50,350 nt of DNA from NCBI GenBank assembly GCA_903921455.1, contig CAIXPZ010000265.1:1-50350 (forward strand). Direction: 5' to 3'. Source of the DNA: an uncultured Verrucomicrobia subdivision 3 bacterium (lineage in GTDB: Bacteria > Verrucomicrobiota > Verrucomicrobiae > Limisphaerales > UBA11358). Shown one piece after another: positions 24,213-32,954 of the stretch. Numbering within the stretch: position 1 is the first letter of the stretch; each line of letters opens with the position of its first letter. A program made the position numbers and the translations under genes. Below the pieces are notes generated by a model. That model saw nothing but the letters and a program-made list of their open reading frames with translations. It was not told the DNA's origin and made no database searches.

Positions 24213-27200
24213 CTAAATCGCCATGTCCAACTCATGGAGCAGCCGGTCAAGCCGCTGGGGCGAAACGGGAATCGCCGTGCCGAGCTCCTGTGCGAACAAC
24301 GAAACCTTGTATTCCTCCACCATCCAATGAAATTCTTCCAACTGTTTCCGCGCCTCGGCGATTTTCGGCGGGCTAGCTCGGAGTGCGCTTAATTTGGCAA
24401 GATACGGCGCGATCAGCTGCGCGCGTTCCTTGTCTTTCACCGGATTCAACTTTGCCCGTTCCATCCGCGTGGCGAGTGCCTTGAGATAACGCGGGATGTG
24501 TGCGAGCTGCCGAAAAGGAATCACCGTCAAAAAATGGCGCGGCACCAAATTCTCCAATTCCTCCGCCCAAACATTTGTCGGTTTTGTGGCATCCTTCGCC
24601 GCGACGGCGAGCTGGCTTAGATCGGAAATGATCCTAGGCCTCGTCGACGGCAGCGTAGGCGACGGTCCGCAGCGCAATTGAATTTCTTTGCGCGCGCGCA
24701 GGATGACACCCACTTGATCCACGAGTTTGGCGGTCAGGCCGGGGATTTGCAGGCGCGTCTGCTGCGCGGCGGCCTGAAAATTTTCCTCGTTGAGACTCGG
24801 GAAAACTTCGCCCGGCAAAATATGGCGTTTGAGATTGGTGAACGCCGCTTCCTGCAACTCTCCCAGCGGACACAGATTTGCCACCAGCGCATCAAAGCGA
24901 TTCAGCTCGCGCAGATCGCGATGCAGCCATGCAAAATCTTTCGCGAGCGCCAGCTCGACAAGCTTTTGGATACCACCCAGCGTGGCTTGCCGCGCCAGAT
25001 CTTCCGTGCGGAACAACCGCAGACTCACGCTCTCTTTTTCAAGCGCCAAGCCCGGCCACGCATATGTCGGCACCGGACCGTTTTCGCTCACGGTGATGCG
25101 CGCGGGCAATGTGCCGACATTCCACGTCGTGACGCCGGTGCGCTCCCATTGCTGCGCCACGCGTGTCCACGCGGAGTTGTCCGGCGCCGGCTTCGCCTTC
25201 ACCTGCTCCAATTTTTGCCGAAGCGTGGCGAGGTCACGGCTCGTGCCGATGGTTTTCTGATCGTTGCCAACCACTTCAATGCGCGGACGTAAGTGCGCGG
25301 GAATCGCATCGGTCGGCCATGCGCTCAGTGGGATCTCCACGCCGTAACGCTTGCGGATAAACAGCGCCAGATCCGCCTGCAACGATTCACCCGCAGCCTG
25401 AAGTTCGTTGACGATTTCCACGACTTTCGGCGGAAATGGCTGCAACTCACGGCGAATACTTTTCGGCAGCGTGCGCAACAGTTCGTTCACCAAACCTTCG
25501 CGCAGGCCGGGCACGGACCACTCGACGCAGGACTGCGAAACCGTCTGCGCAAGACTGAAACCTAGTTTCACCGTTGCGCCGTCATTTTCCTCGCCGGGCG
25601 AATACGCGTAAGCCACCGCCACGGGCTGGCCGCCCAGCGGGACGGCATCGGGAAACGCTTCGCTATCGAAATCCAACGCCGTGCCGCCGGTCAAATCAGC
25701 TTCCGTCGCGCACAGAAATTCTGACCCGCCGCAATCGCGGATGAGTCGGTTCAATTCATGGACTGAAGAAACCTTCTGGATCCGGTGCGCGTAAAACTCA
25801 AACAACTTTTCGTCCAGATTGCCGAGGCTGTGGCTGCGCACACGCGTCTGCCAGATCTCGATTTTTTCGCGGATCTTGCGGTTGTGTTCGAGAAACGAAT
25901 ATTGCGGCGGCAACGGCAGCGGTTTATTGGCGGAACGAAATACGCGCGTGTCGTCGTCATCATTTTCGTCGTCCGTTTGCTTCCGGCGCGACGGCAACAA
26001 ATCATCTTCAACCAGTGCGGCGCGAATGAAAATCTCCGTGGCCTCCTCGGGATTGATGTTTCCGTGCGAGACTTTGACCTTCCGCACTTCCATGCCGTAA
26101 AGCGTGGTGCGCTCCTCAACCAACACATTCCCCGCCGCCACACTCCAATGCGGATTCTGATGCGTGGTTTTGCACAGATGCGGCGCGAGCTGGACGATCC
26201 ATAGCGGATCAATGCCGGCATTCGTGCGCGCAAACAACTGTGAGGTTTCCACAATTTCGCCCGCGACAATCCACGGCGGTTGCTGTGTGGATGCGGGCTT
26301 CGGTGATGGTTGGTTCGCATTGCGCGCGGCGGGTTTGGGCTGACGTTCGTTACGGTCGTAAAGCGCCGAGCCGGGAAACATTGCGAGCAGGCGATTGCCG
26401 GTGCCTTGATACTGATTGCGTTCTTTGCGCAAAGCGACATGCCCAAGCAGGCCGGTGAGAATCGAGCGATGAATCGCGGCGTAATCCGCGTTGCTCTCGT
26501 TCAGCTTGAAGCGACCCAGGTCTTCCAGTGCGCCGTGCAATTGCGCGTGCAAATCCTGCCACTCGCGCATGCGCAGGTAGGAGAGGAAGTTCGCTTTGCA
26601 AAATTTCCGGCGCTGGCCCTGCGTGCGCAGTCGCTCCCATTGATCGTGAACCGCATCCCAGATTTTTAGCAGCGAAAGAAAATCCGACGCCGGATCAATG
26701 AACCGTTTATGCGCGGCAGCGGCGGCTTCCTTGCGATCAAGCGGACGTTCGCGCGGATCCTGGATGCTCAGGCCGGCGGCGATGATGAGCAGTTCGCGTC
26801 CGGCGTGTTCATGCTGCGACTGCAGCAGCATCCGGCCGAGCGTCGGGTCAATCGGCAGGCGCGAAAGATCGTGGCCGAGCTGCGTAAGTTCTCGCTTCTC
26901 ATCCAGCGCGCCGAGTTCCTGCAGCAATTTGTAGCCGCCATCAATCGCCGAAGGCGGCGGCGGATTGACGAACGGGAAAGTCTCGATGTCGCCGAGGCGA
27001 TACGCCCGCATCCGCAAAATCACTTCGGCCAGATTCGCACGCTGGATTTCCGGCTGCGTGTATTGCGGTCGCTCGTTGAAATCTTCCTCCGAATAGAGCC
27101 GGATGCACACGCCGTCCTGTACGCGACCGCTACGGCCTTTGCGCTGATTGGCGCTGCTCTGCGAAATCGGCTCGACGGGCAATCGCTTGGTGCGCGTGCG

Positions 27201-28328
27201 CGGATTGTAGCGACTGATGCGCGCGAGGCCGGAATCAATCACGTAGCGGATGCCGGGAATCGTGAGCGACGTTTCGGCGATATTCGTGGCGACAACAATT
27301 TTCCGGCGATTTAGCGGAGCGAAAACGCGTTGCTGATCCGCCGAACTGAGCAAGCCGAAGAGCGGAATGGTTTCCGCCTCGCGCCCGAAACGGCCATCGA
27401 GCAAATCACACGTCTCGCGGATGTCACGTTCGCCGGGCATAAAGATGAGGATGTCGCCATTGCCCGGTTCGCACAGCGCGGTTTCAGCGGCGCGCACGGC
27501 GGCGTCCACGTAGGTGATGTCGCCGCGCTCTTCCAAATCCGCGTCGAACGGCGCGTAAATCACTTCCACCGGATAGAGCCGGCCAGAAACTTCGATGATG
27601 GGCGCGTCGTTGAAAGCTCGAGAAAACGTCTGCGTATCAATCGTCGCCGAGGTGATGATGAGCTTGAGGTCACTCCGCTTGGCGAGCAGGGTCTTCAAGT
27701 AGCCGAGGAGAAAATCAATGTTCAAGCTGCGCTCGTGCGCTTCGTCGATGATGATGCAGTTGTATTCGGACAACAGCGGATCGCCCTGCGTCTCGGCGAG
27801 CAGGATGCCATCGGTCATCAGTTTGATGTAACTCTGCGGACTACTGCGGTCATCGAAACGAATCGTGCAGCCGATTTCGCGGCCCCAGTTCACATTCAGT
27901 TCTTCCGCGATGCGTCGCGAGATGGAGAGCGCGGCGACGCGGCGCGGCTGCGTGCAACCAATCTTCGCCTCGATGCCCAAACCGGCTTCGAGACACATTT
28001 TGGGAATCTGCGTCGTCTTGCCGGAACCCGTTTCGCCCGCGATGACGACGACTTGGTTCGCGCGAATGGCGGCGACGATGTCGTCCTTGCGCGCGGTAAT
28101 GGGCAAGTCGGGCGGATAGGAGATTTTTGGAACATTCGCCTGCCGTTCTTTGCGCAAGGCGATGGAAGCGAGCAGTTGCTCGTGAATTCGATTGAGCAAC
28201 TTCTCGTGGGTCTGCGGTTGATGTTGATCGCGCAAAAGCCGGACCATCCGACCCCCGAGCCGCACCCAGTCGGGCAACATAGCTTGGGGCAGGAGATGGC
28301 GAATTTCGTCAACGTGCGGATCGTTCAT
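24213..28328 (-). CDS. hrpA: DEAH-box ATP-dependent RNA helicase HrpA
   Basis: A DEAH/RHA helicase; in E. coli HrpA unwinds RNA and rescues stalled ribosomes. Motifs: Walker A GETGSGKTT (residues 98-106), DEAH (195-198), SAT (227-229), motif V/VI region ending SANQRKGRSGRVQDG, then the HA2 and OB-type regions and a long C-terminal HrpA-specific part (DUF3418 type, from about residue 730). At 1371 residues it is slightly longer than E. coli HrpA. I trimmed the TTG-started frame by ten codons to the ATG at 28328, supported by a nearby TATAAT and NDPHVDEIRH start. It is divergent from the SNF2 helicase. Confidence 0.95.
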   Translation of the reverse strand: MNDPHVDEIRHLLPQAMLPDWVRLGGRMVRLLRDQHQPQTHEKLLNRIHEQLLASIALRKERQANVPKISYPPDLPITARKDDIVAAIRANQVVVIAGETGSGKTTQIPKMCLEAGLGIEAKIGCTQPRRVAALSISRRIAEELNVNWGREIGCTIRFDDRSSPQSYIKLMTDGILLAETQGDPLLSEYNCIIIDEAHERSLNIDFLLGYLKTLLAKRSDLKLIITSATIDTQTFSRAFNDAPIIEVSGRLYPVEVIYAPFDADLEERGDITYVDAAVRAAETALCEPGNGDILIFMPGERDIRETCDLLDGRFGREAETIPLFGLLSSADQQRVFAPLNRRKIVVATNIAETSLTIPGIRYVIDSGLARISRYNPRTRTKRLPVEPISQSSANQRKGRSGRVQDGVCIRLYSEEDFNERPQYTQPEIQRANLAEVILRMRAYRLGDIETFPFVNPPPPSAIDGGYKLLQELGALDEKRELTQLGHDLSRLPIDPTLGRMLLQSQHEHAGRELLIIAAGLSIQDPRERPLDRKEAAAAAHKRFIDPASDFLSLLKIWDAVHDQWERLRTQGQRRKFCKANFLSYLRMREWQDLHAQLHGALEDLGRFKLNESNADYAAIHRSILTGLLGHVALRKERNQYQGTGNRLLAMFPGSALYDRNERQPKPAARNANQPSPKPASTQQPPWIVAGEIVETSQLFARTNAGIDPLWIVQLAPHLCKTTHQNPHWSVAAGNVLVEERTTLYGMEVRKVKVSHGNINPEEATEIFIRAALVEDDLLPSRRKQTDDENDDDDTRVFRSANKPLPLPPQYSFLEHNRKIREKIEIWQTRVRSHSLGNLDEKLFEFYAHRIQKVSSVHELNRLIRDCGGSEFLCATEADLTGGTALDFDSEAFPDAVPLGGQPVAVAYAYSPGEENDGATVKLGFSLAQTVSQSCVEWSVPGLREGLVNELLRTLPKSIRRELQPFPPKVVEIVNELQAAGESLQADLALFIRKRYGVEIPLSAWPTDAIPAHLRPRIEVVGNDQKTIGTSRDLATLRQKLEQVKAKPAPDNSAWTRVAQQWERTGVTTWNVGTLPARITVSENGPVPTYAWPGLALEKESVSLRLFRTEDLARQATLGGIQKLVELALAKDFAWLHRDLRELNRFDALVANLCPLGELQEAAFTNLKRHILPGEVFPSLNEENFQAAAQQTRLQIPGLTAKLVDQVGVILRARKEIQLRCGPSPTLPSTRPRIISDLSQLAVAAKDATKPTNVWAEELENLVPRHFLTVIPFRQLAHIPRYLKALATRMERAKLNPVKDKERAQLIAPYLAKLSALRASPPKIAEARKQLEEFHWMVEEYKVSLFAQELGTAIPVSPQRLDRLLHELDMAI

Positions 28329-28341
28329 GCCGGAGCAGAAG

Positions 28342-28347
28342 ATTATA
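28342..28347 (-). promoter_or_regulatory. -10 box of the hrpA promoter
   Basis: A perfect TATAAT on the minus strand, 13 bases upstream of the hrpA ATG at 28328, implying a leader of only about six bases. The -35 (CGGTGC at 17 bases) is poor. Confidence 0.45.
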
Positions 28348-28418
28348 GCGGAAATCAAGATTCAGCACCGCGAAAATTTGCCTAAAGAATCTTAATTCTC
28401 ATTCGCGCCACACATCGG

Positions 28419-28424
28419 CATAAT
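28419..28424 (+). promoter_or_regulatory. -10 box directly before the SNF2 gene (possible leaderless mRNA)
   Basis: CATAAT ends six bases before the GTG at 28431, and TTCTCA lies 17 bases upstream (28396-28401). If it is used, the transcript starts at or next to the start codon. No Shine-Dalgarno is seen, which fits a leaderless message. Confidence 0.35.
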
Positions 28425-28430
28425 GCCGTC

Positions 28431-31400
28431 GTGTCCGTTGAACTCACAGAAGCATTGCTCGCCGAAGCCGCCGGCTGGGACGTGATGAAGCGCGCCCGCG
28501 CCTATCTCGCGCAAGGACAAGTCGTCAGTTCTTATTGGGCGCCGCCGCTGTTGCGTGGCGTAGTCCAAACGGATGGCATGACCTTTCGCGGCTCGCTGAT
28601 CATCCACAATTCCGTGGACATTGAGAATCTCTGCAACTGCCGCGAAGCTCGCGAATGGGGGAAAATCTGCGCGCACGGTGTTGCCGTTGGCCTGCACTGG
28701 TTGAAATCGCAGAAACCGGCCCCCCCCCCGATCCCGGCGCGCCAGACCCCGGCTCTACCCGCTAAGAAATTATCGATGCTCATTCGCGCGGCCGGGGGCG
28801 AACCAGCGGAATTATTTATCATCCTCCCGCCCAATTTCGATCAAGCACTGGCGCGCGGCAAGGTGATGCTGGTGCTGGAGGCCAAATGGGGCGGCGGCCG
28901 TTGTCCGTTAAACGCGCTGCCCAGGGGGCGAACTTTCGCTTTTTCGCAACCGGATGATGCCATCATCGAGCACCTCGAAATCTTGACGGACGGCGAAACC
29001 CCCGCGTTGCTGCAACTGGACGTGAACGATTTTGCCGGACTCATTCCATTGCTGGCATGGCACAAAAACATTACGCTCGGAAAATCCTGCGCGGTCAGCA
29101 TCACTCAAAAACCGCTGGCCTTGCCGTTGCGCGCCATGCTGGAAGCGAATGGCGAAATTGTCCTGTCGTTGAATGTCAAACCGGCAGCGCTTGCCATGGC
29201 CGGTGACTGGGTCTGGCAAAACAATTCACTGCAGCCGCTCGGCTTGCCGGCCGAGTTGAAAGACATTTTTCACACCCCCAGGCGCATACCCCGCACGCAA
29301 GTGCCGCAGTTCTTGAGCCGGCACTGGCCGCAATTAGCGGCGGCGGACGGGCTAGAAGCGAACTTTAAGCTGGAAGATTTCTCACTGGAACCGCAGGCGC
29401 CGCGTTTCCTGCTGGCCCTCAAGGGCGGCCTCACCCAATTGAGTGCGCTCCTGCAATGTGCCTACGGCTCACGCATCATGACTGTCGGCGTGACGGCAGC
29501 GGATGAATCCGTCTGGATGCCCGCCCCCGATAATCCGACGCGGTATTCCGCCCGTGATGCCAATGCGGAACACGCGGCGTTGGCGCGCCTGCAGCGCAGC
29601 GGCTTTTCAAGCCCCGACCCCAATGGCAAGCTGCAGTTGCTTGGACAAAGTCCGGTTTTGAATTTTCTCGCGCGGGAATTTCCAAGACTCCAACGCGAGT
29701 GGAGCGTCACGCTGGATGAACAGCTGGAAAATCGCACGCTGAAAAGTATCGAACGCCTCGAGCCGCAGTTTCAAATCAATTCTTCCGGCGTGCAATGGTT
29801 TGACCTCGGCGTCGTATTTTCAGTGGCCGGTGGCGAGACCTTTTCCGCAGCGGACATCCAGCGGCTGATTTTGTCCGGCCAGAACCACACGCGCCTAAAA
29901 AACGGCAAGCTGGCGGTGATTGACAGCGGCGCGGTGGAGGAATTACACGAAGTCCTGCTTGATTGCGCGCCGCAACAAAATCCGGCGGGTTATCGCATCA
30001 ACAGCAAACAGGCAGGTTTTCTCGATGCCACGCTGCGGCAGCATGCCGATTGGAAAGTGCAGGCTCCCTCGGCATGGCGCGAACGGGCGGCCAAACAAAG
30101 TGGCGAGGCAAAATTGGAATGCCCGCCGCTCGACGGCCTCGACTCTGTGCTGCGCCCTTACCAGAAACAGGGCGTGGCGTGGCTCAATTTTTTGCGCGCA
30201 AACGATTTTGGCGGCATTCTCGCCGACGAAATGGGTTTGGGGAAAACCCTGCAAACATTGGCATTCCTGCAATATATTCGCCAGACACAAACAGAGGCAG
30301 CCGCGCCAATGCTGATAGTCTGCCCGACTAGCCTCGTGTTCAACTGGGTGGCTGAGGTGAAGAAATTCACGCCCGAATTAAAAATTCTCGCGCTGCACGG
30401 GCCGGACCGGCATGCGCGGTTTGCCGATATCGCCACCAGCGACATCGTGGTGACGAGCTACGCGCTCATCCGCCGTGACGCCGAGAAATATCGCGGTTTG
30501 GAATTTGACACGGCCGTGCTCGACGAGGCGCAGCACATTAAAAACCGCCAGACGCAAAACGCCCAAGCCGTCAAAGCTGTGCGGGCGAAGCACCGGCTGG
30601 TGCTGACGGGCACGCCGCTGGAAAATTCCGTTTTGGATTTATGGTCCATCTTCGACTTTCTCATGCCCGGCTACCTGGGCACGGCGAAGGATTTCCGCGA
30701 GCGTTACGAACTGCCCATCGCCAAGGAGAAAAACACAGAAGCCCAGGGGCGACTGGCGCGCCGTCTGCGCCCATTTATGCTCCGCCGCTTGAAACGCGAC
30801 GTCGCCGCCGATTTGCCGGCGAAGATCGAACAGGTATCGTTCTGCGAACTCACGCCGGACCAGCGAAACGTTTATCAACAGGTCATCGAGGCGAGCCGCA
30901 AGGAGGTGCTCGCAGCCGTCGGCGCCCAAGGCATCGCTAAAAGCCGGATGGTGGTGCTGACGGCGCTGCTGCGGTTGCGCCAGGTGTGCTGCGATTTACG
31001 ATTGTTGAAATTGGACAACGTAAAACCGGAGACCGCCTCGGGCAAACTGGATTTGTTTGGCGAATTGTTGGAGGAAGTAATTGACGGCGGTCATCGGGTA
31101 TTGGTGTTCAGTCAGTTTGTCGGGATGCTGACGCTGCTGAAAGAACGGCTAACGGAGGAGAAAATTGAATTTTGCTATCTTGACGGCTCTACGACGGATC
31201 GCGGGGCGGTGGTGGAGCAGTTTCAAACGAATGCCTCGGTTCCGGTTTTTCTAATCAGTTTGAAAGCGGGCGGGGTGGGCTTGAACCTGACGGGCGCGGA
31301 TACCGTGATTCACTTCGACCCGTGGTGGAATCCGGCCGTCGAGGATCAGGCGACGGATCGCGCGCACCGCATCGGTCAAACCAGAGTCGTGACGAGCTAC

Positions 31401-31544
31401 AAGCTCATTACGCGCGATACGGTGGAGGAAAAAATCCTGGCGTTACAGAATCGCAAACGCGAGGTCATCCAAGCCACCATCGGCGGCGAGGAGGAATTTG
31501 CCGCGGCGCTGAGCTGGGAGGAAATTCAGGAACTCTTGGCCTGA
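28431..31544 (+). CDS. SWIM zinc-finger SNF2-family helicase (RapA/SWI2 type)
   Basis: A 1037-residue SWI2/SNF2 ATPase predicted to remodel protein-DNA or RNA-polymerase complexes. The SWIM zinc finger has C68, C70, C80 and H82 (CxC...CxH, ending CAHGVAVGLHW). A family-specific middle region follows. The SNF2 N-terminal lobe has DEMGLGKTLQT (about 599-609) and DEAQ (about 697). The helicase C-terminal lobe has VFSQFVGML (about 892) and DRAHRIGQ (about 976). GTG start at 28431. This is the usual length for SWIM-SNF2 proteins found across Gram-negative bacteria. It is divergent from hrpA. Confidence 0.94.
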   Translation: MSVELTEALLAEAAGWDVMKRARAYLAQGQVVSSYWAPPLLRGVVQTDGMTFRGSLIIHNSVDIENLCNCREAREWGKICAHGVAVGLHWLKSQKPAPPPIPARQTPALPAKKLSMLIRAAGGEPAELFIILPPNFDQALARGKVMLVLEAKWGGGRCPLNALPRGRTFAFSQPDDAIIEHLEILTDGETPALLQLDVNDFAGLIPLLAWHKNITLGKSCAVSITQKPLALPLRAMLEANGEIVLSLNVKPAALAMAGDWVWQNNSLQPLGLPAELKDIFHTPRRIPRTQVPQFLSRHWPQLAAADGLEANFKLEDFSLEPQAPRFLLALKGGLTQLSALLQCAYGSRIMTVGVTAADESVWMPAPDNPTRYSARDANAEHAALARLQRSGFSSPDPNGKLQLLGQSPVLNFLAREFPRLQREWSVTLDEQLENRTLKSIERLEPQFQINSSGVQWFDLGVVFSVAGGETFSAADIQRLILSGQNHTRLKNGKLAVIDSGAVEELHEVLLDCAPQQNPAGYRINSKQAGFLDATLRQHADWKVQAPSAWRERAAKQSGEAKLECPPLDGLDSVLRPYQKQGVAWLNFLRANDFGGILADEMGLGKTLQTLAFLQYIRQTQTEAAAPMLIVCPTSLVFNWVAEVKKFTPELKILALHGPDRHARFADIATSDIVVTSYALIRRDAEKYRGLEFDTAVLDEAQHIKNRQTQNAQAVKAVRAKHRLVLTGTPLENSVLDLWSIFDFLMPGYLGTAKDFRERYELPIAKEKNTEAQGRLARRLRPFMLRRLKRDVAADLPAKIEQVSFCELTPDQRNVYQQVIEASRKEVLAAVGAQGIAKSRMVVLTALLRLRQVCCDLRLLKLDNVKPETASGKLDLFGELLEEVIDGGHRVLVFSQFVGMLTLLKERLTEEKIEFCYLDGSTTDRGAVVEQFQTNASVPVFLISLKAGGVGLNLTGADTVIHFDPWWNPAVEDQATDRAHRIGQTRVVTSYKLITRDTVEEKILALQNRKREVIQATIGGEEEFAAALSWEEIQELLA

Positions 31545-31876
31545 AGCCCTCGCTGGCAATTCCTGTTCGCACCACGTGGCGTTTCGTTCCGCGAAACCAG
31601 AAAACCTGGTTGGGCAGGATCACTCTGGAGCAACCTCGCGCCGCTGAATTTGCTTCTGTCTTTTAAGATAATAGATGGCCAGCGATTCATCAAAGCGGGA
31701 CCTAGCCAGTTTGAATGCGCAGCACCAATGATGGATCAGCATGTCGTTGAGAAAATGGTGTCCCTTGGATGCGATGACGACAATGAGCTTTTACTTAAGG
31801 TTGGAAATACTCAATCAACGGAAATCATGTAAACCACAAAGTTTAGTAAAAGCTATGAAGTTGAAGCACTTCATGA
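31545..31876. other. Degenerate stretch after the SNF2 gene, no firm gene
   Basis: About 330 bases, AT-richer than the preceding gene. One open frame at 31650-31832 (60 residues, containing MMDQHVVEKMVSLGCDDDNEL) looks mildly protein-like but has no ribosome site and no recognised family. It may be a remnant. Nothing else was seen. Confidence 0.35.
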
Positions 31877-31957
31877 ACGACGGTCAAGGCTACCAATCCA
31901 GAAACCGGCAAGGTGCTGATATTCCTAACCAACACCTTCAACCGTCCCAGCTTTGAC
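31877..31957 (+). pseudogene. IS4-like DDE transposase remnant
   Basis: The frame starting near 31883 reads VKATNPETGKVLIFLTNTFN before drifting away. This resembles the (D/N)PETGKR-x-(V/I)FLTNNF segment just before the last catalytic region of IS4-type transposases. Stops (TGA) lie just upstream in the same frame and no flanking transposase sequence is readable, so this is a short scrap of an old insertion sequence. Confidence 0.45.
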
Positions 31958-31983
31958 CATCATTTAAATTGCCGGCAGCCTAG

Positions 31984-32063
31984 ATTTCGCAGCCATCATC
32001 GAGCAATCATTTGGCCAGATGAAAGACGATGAAGCCGGTCGCGCCAGCGAGGAAGATTTTCAT
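31984..32063 (-). pseudogene. NAD-dependent epimerase/dehydratase, broken 5' end
   Basis: From an ATG at 32063 the minus strand reads MKIFLAGATGFIVFHLAK, then TGA, then in the same frame LLDDGCEI, then TAG. The GATGFI loop and HLAK...LLDDGCEI pattern match the start of nucleotide-sugar epimerases and dehydratases (Rossmann, GxTGFIG...HL). Two in-frame stops within about 30 codons, and no further homologous sequence, make this a relic. Such enzymes supply sugars to polysaccharide loci like the adjacent one. Confidence 0.6.
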
Positions 32064-32128
32064 TTGAAAGGCGGTTGAAGAACTCTTAGTTGCCGGTTGC
32101 TGCGATGATTACTCTTGTCCAATCCAGC

Positions 32129-32596
32129 GTTAATGTGGCGAAAATTACGCTCACCGTGCCGCCGTTGCGGGAACGGCGGGAAGACATCGCTCCGTTGGTG
32201 GAGATTTTTCTGCGCCAGGCCGGCGAACGGTTCGGCAAAAACCTGGAGAGCGTAGAACCCGCGTTGCTGCAGCGGTTCATTAATCACGACTGGCCCGGCA
32301 ACGCCCGCGAATTGAAAAGTGCCATTGACCAACTAGCCCTGCTTTATGACGGTCCCGTGCTGCGGGAAGGCTGGTGGGAAGCGCCACCGCCAACCGGCCA
32401 GCCGGCGACCCCGGTAAAACTCCCAAGCGCCCCGCCGACCTTAATATCACCGGAAGCATTGCCCCGGCACGAAAATAAATCCGAGCTGGCGAAGCGCCTT
32501 TTGGCCGAGAGCGGAAATAATTTGACGCTGGTCGCAGCGCAGCTCGGCATCAACCCGACGACGCTTTGGCGCTGGCGCAAAGCGGGGAAGTTATGA
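32129..32596 (+). pseudogene. Sigma-54-dependent (NtrC-type) regulator, C-terminal remnant
   Basis: The open frame begins abruptly within the AAA+ domain: SVNVAKITLTVPPLRERRED and WPGNARELKSAIDQLAL are the end of the sigma-54 interaction domain. A C-terminal Fis-type helix-turn-helix follows (LTLVAAQLGINPTTLWRWRKAGKL). The Walker A, GAFTGA loop, Walker B and receiver domain are absent, and the sequence upstream of 32126 is unrelated. A frame extends to about 32090 with an ATG, but those codons have no family resemblance. The fragment may still bind DNA if expressed, yet it cannot activate sigma-54 RNA polymerase. Confidence 0.8.
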
Positions 32597-32706
32597 ATCC
32601 GCCGCCCTTCAGGTTATTGGGCATGCTAGCCATCACGTTGCTGCTCACCACGTGGGGCCTCGGGGCGCTGGCGGCTGCCCTGCTCCGCGATACGCCCATG
32701 TTTTGA
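32593..32706 (+). pseudogene. Orphan N-terminus of a membrane protein
   Basis: A 37-codon frame starts ATGA-overlapped with the stop of the regulator fragment: basic MNPPPFR then the hydrophobic helix LLGMLAITLLLTTWGLGALAAALL, ending after RDTPMF. The same frame continues past the TGA with protein-like residues (NADGYTEDLRAMVLPHF) before degrading, and other frames downstream to about 32950 have hydrophobic bits. It looks like the beginning of a decayed membrane protein, once coupled to the regulator. Confidence 0.45.
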
Positions 32707-32954
32707 CACAATGCCGACGGTTATACCGAGGATCTGCGCGCCATGGTGTTGCCGCATTTTATCCGGCGATCGTCATTTATTTTATCGGAATATCGGCCGA
32801 CAGGTGTTGCGGGCCGACCGCCGCAGCGGCAGGGTCTTGCTGCTGGCTGGCGCGATCAATTGGCTGCTATTCGTCGCACGGACAACAGTAGTGTTGTGTA
32901 ATAATGTGGACAATCTGCTACAGGGTCATCCGCTCCATTCCCACGGCCTTTGAA
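32707..32954. other. Degenerate stretch before the polysaccharide export gene
   Basis: About 250 bases of scrambled frames, including a hydrophobic SGRVLLLAGAINWLLFVA in one frame and a TAATAATG-like AT patch near 32895. It is consistent with the decayed continuation of the membrane protein. No intact gene was seen. Confidence 0.4.

Noticed and set aside
31650..31832. 60-residue plus-strand frame after the SNF2 gene
   Set aside because: No ribosome site and no recognised family; kept only as part of the degenerate region.
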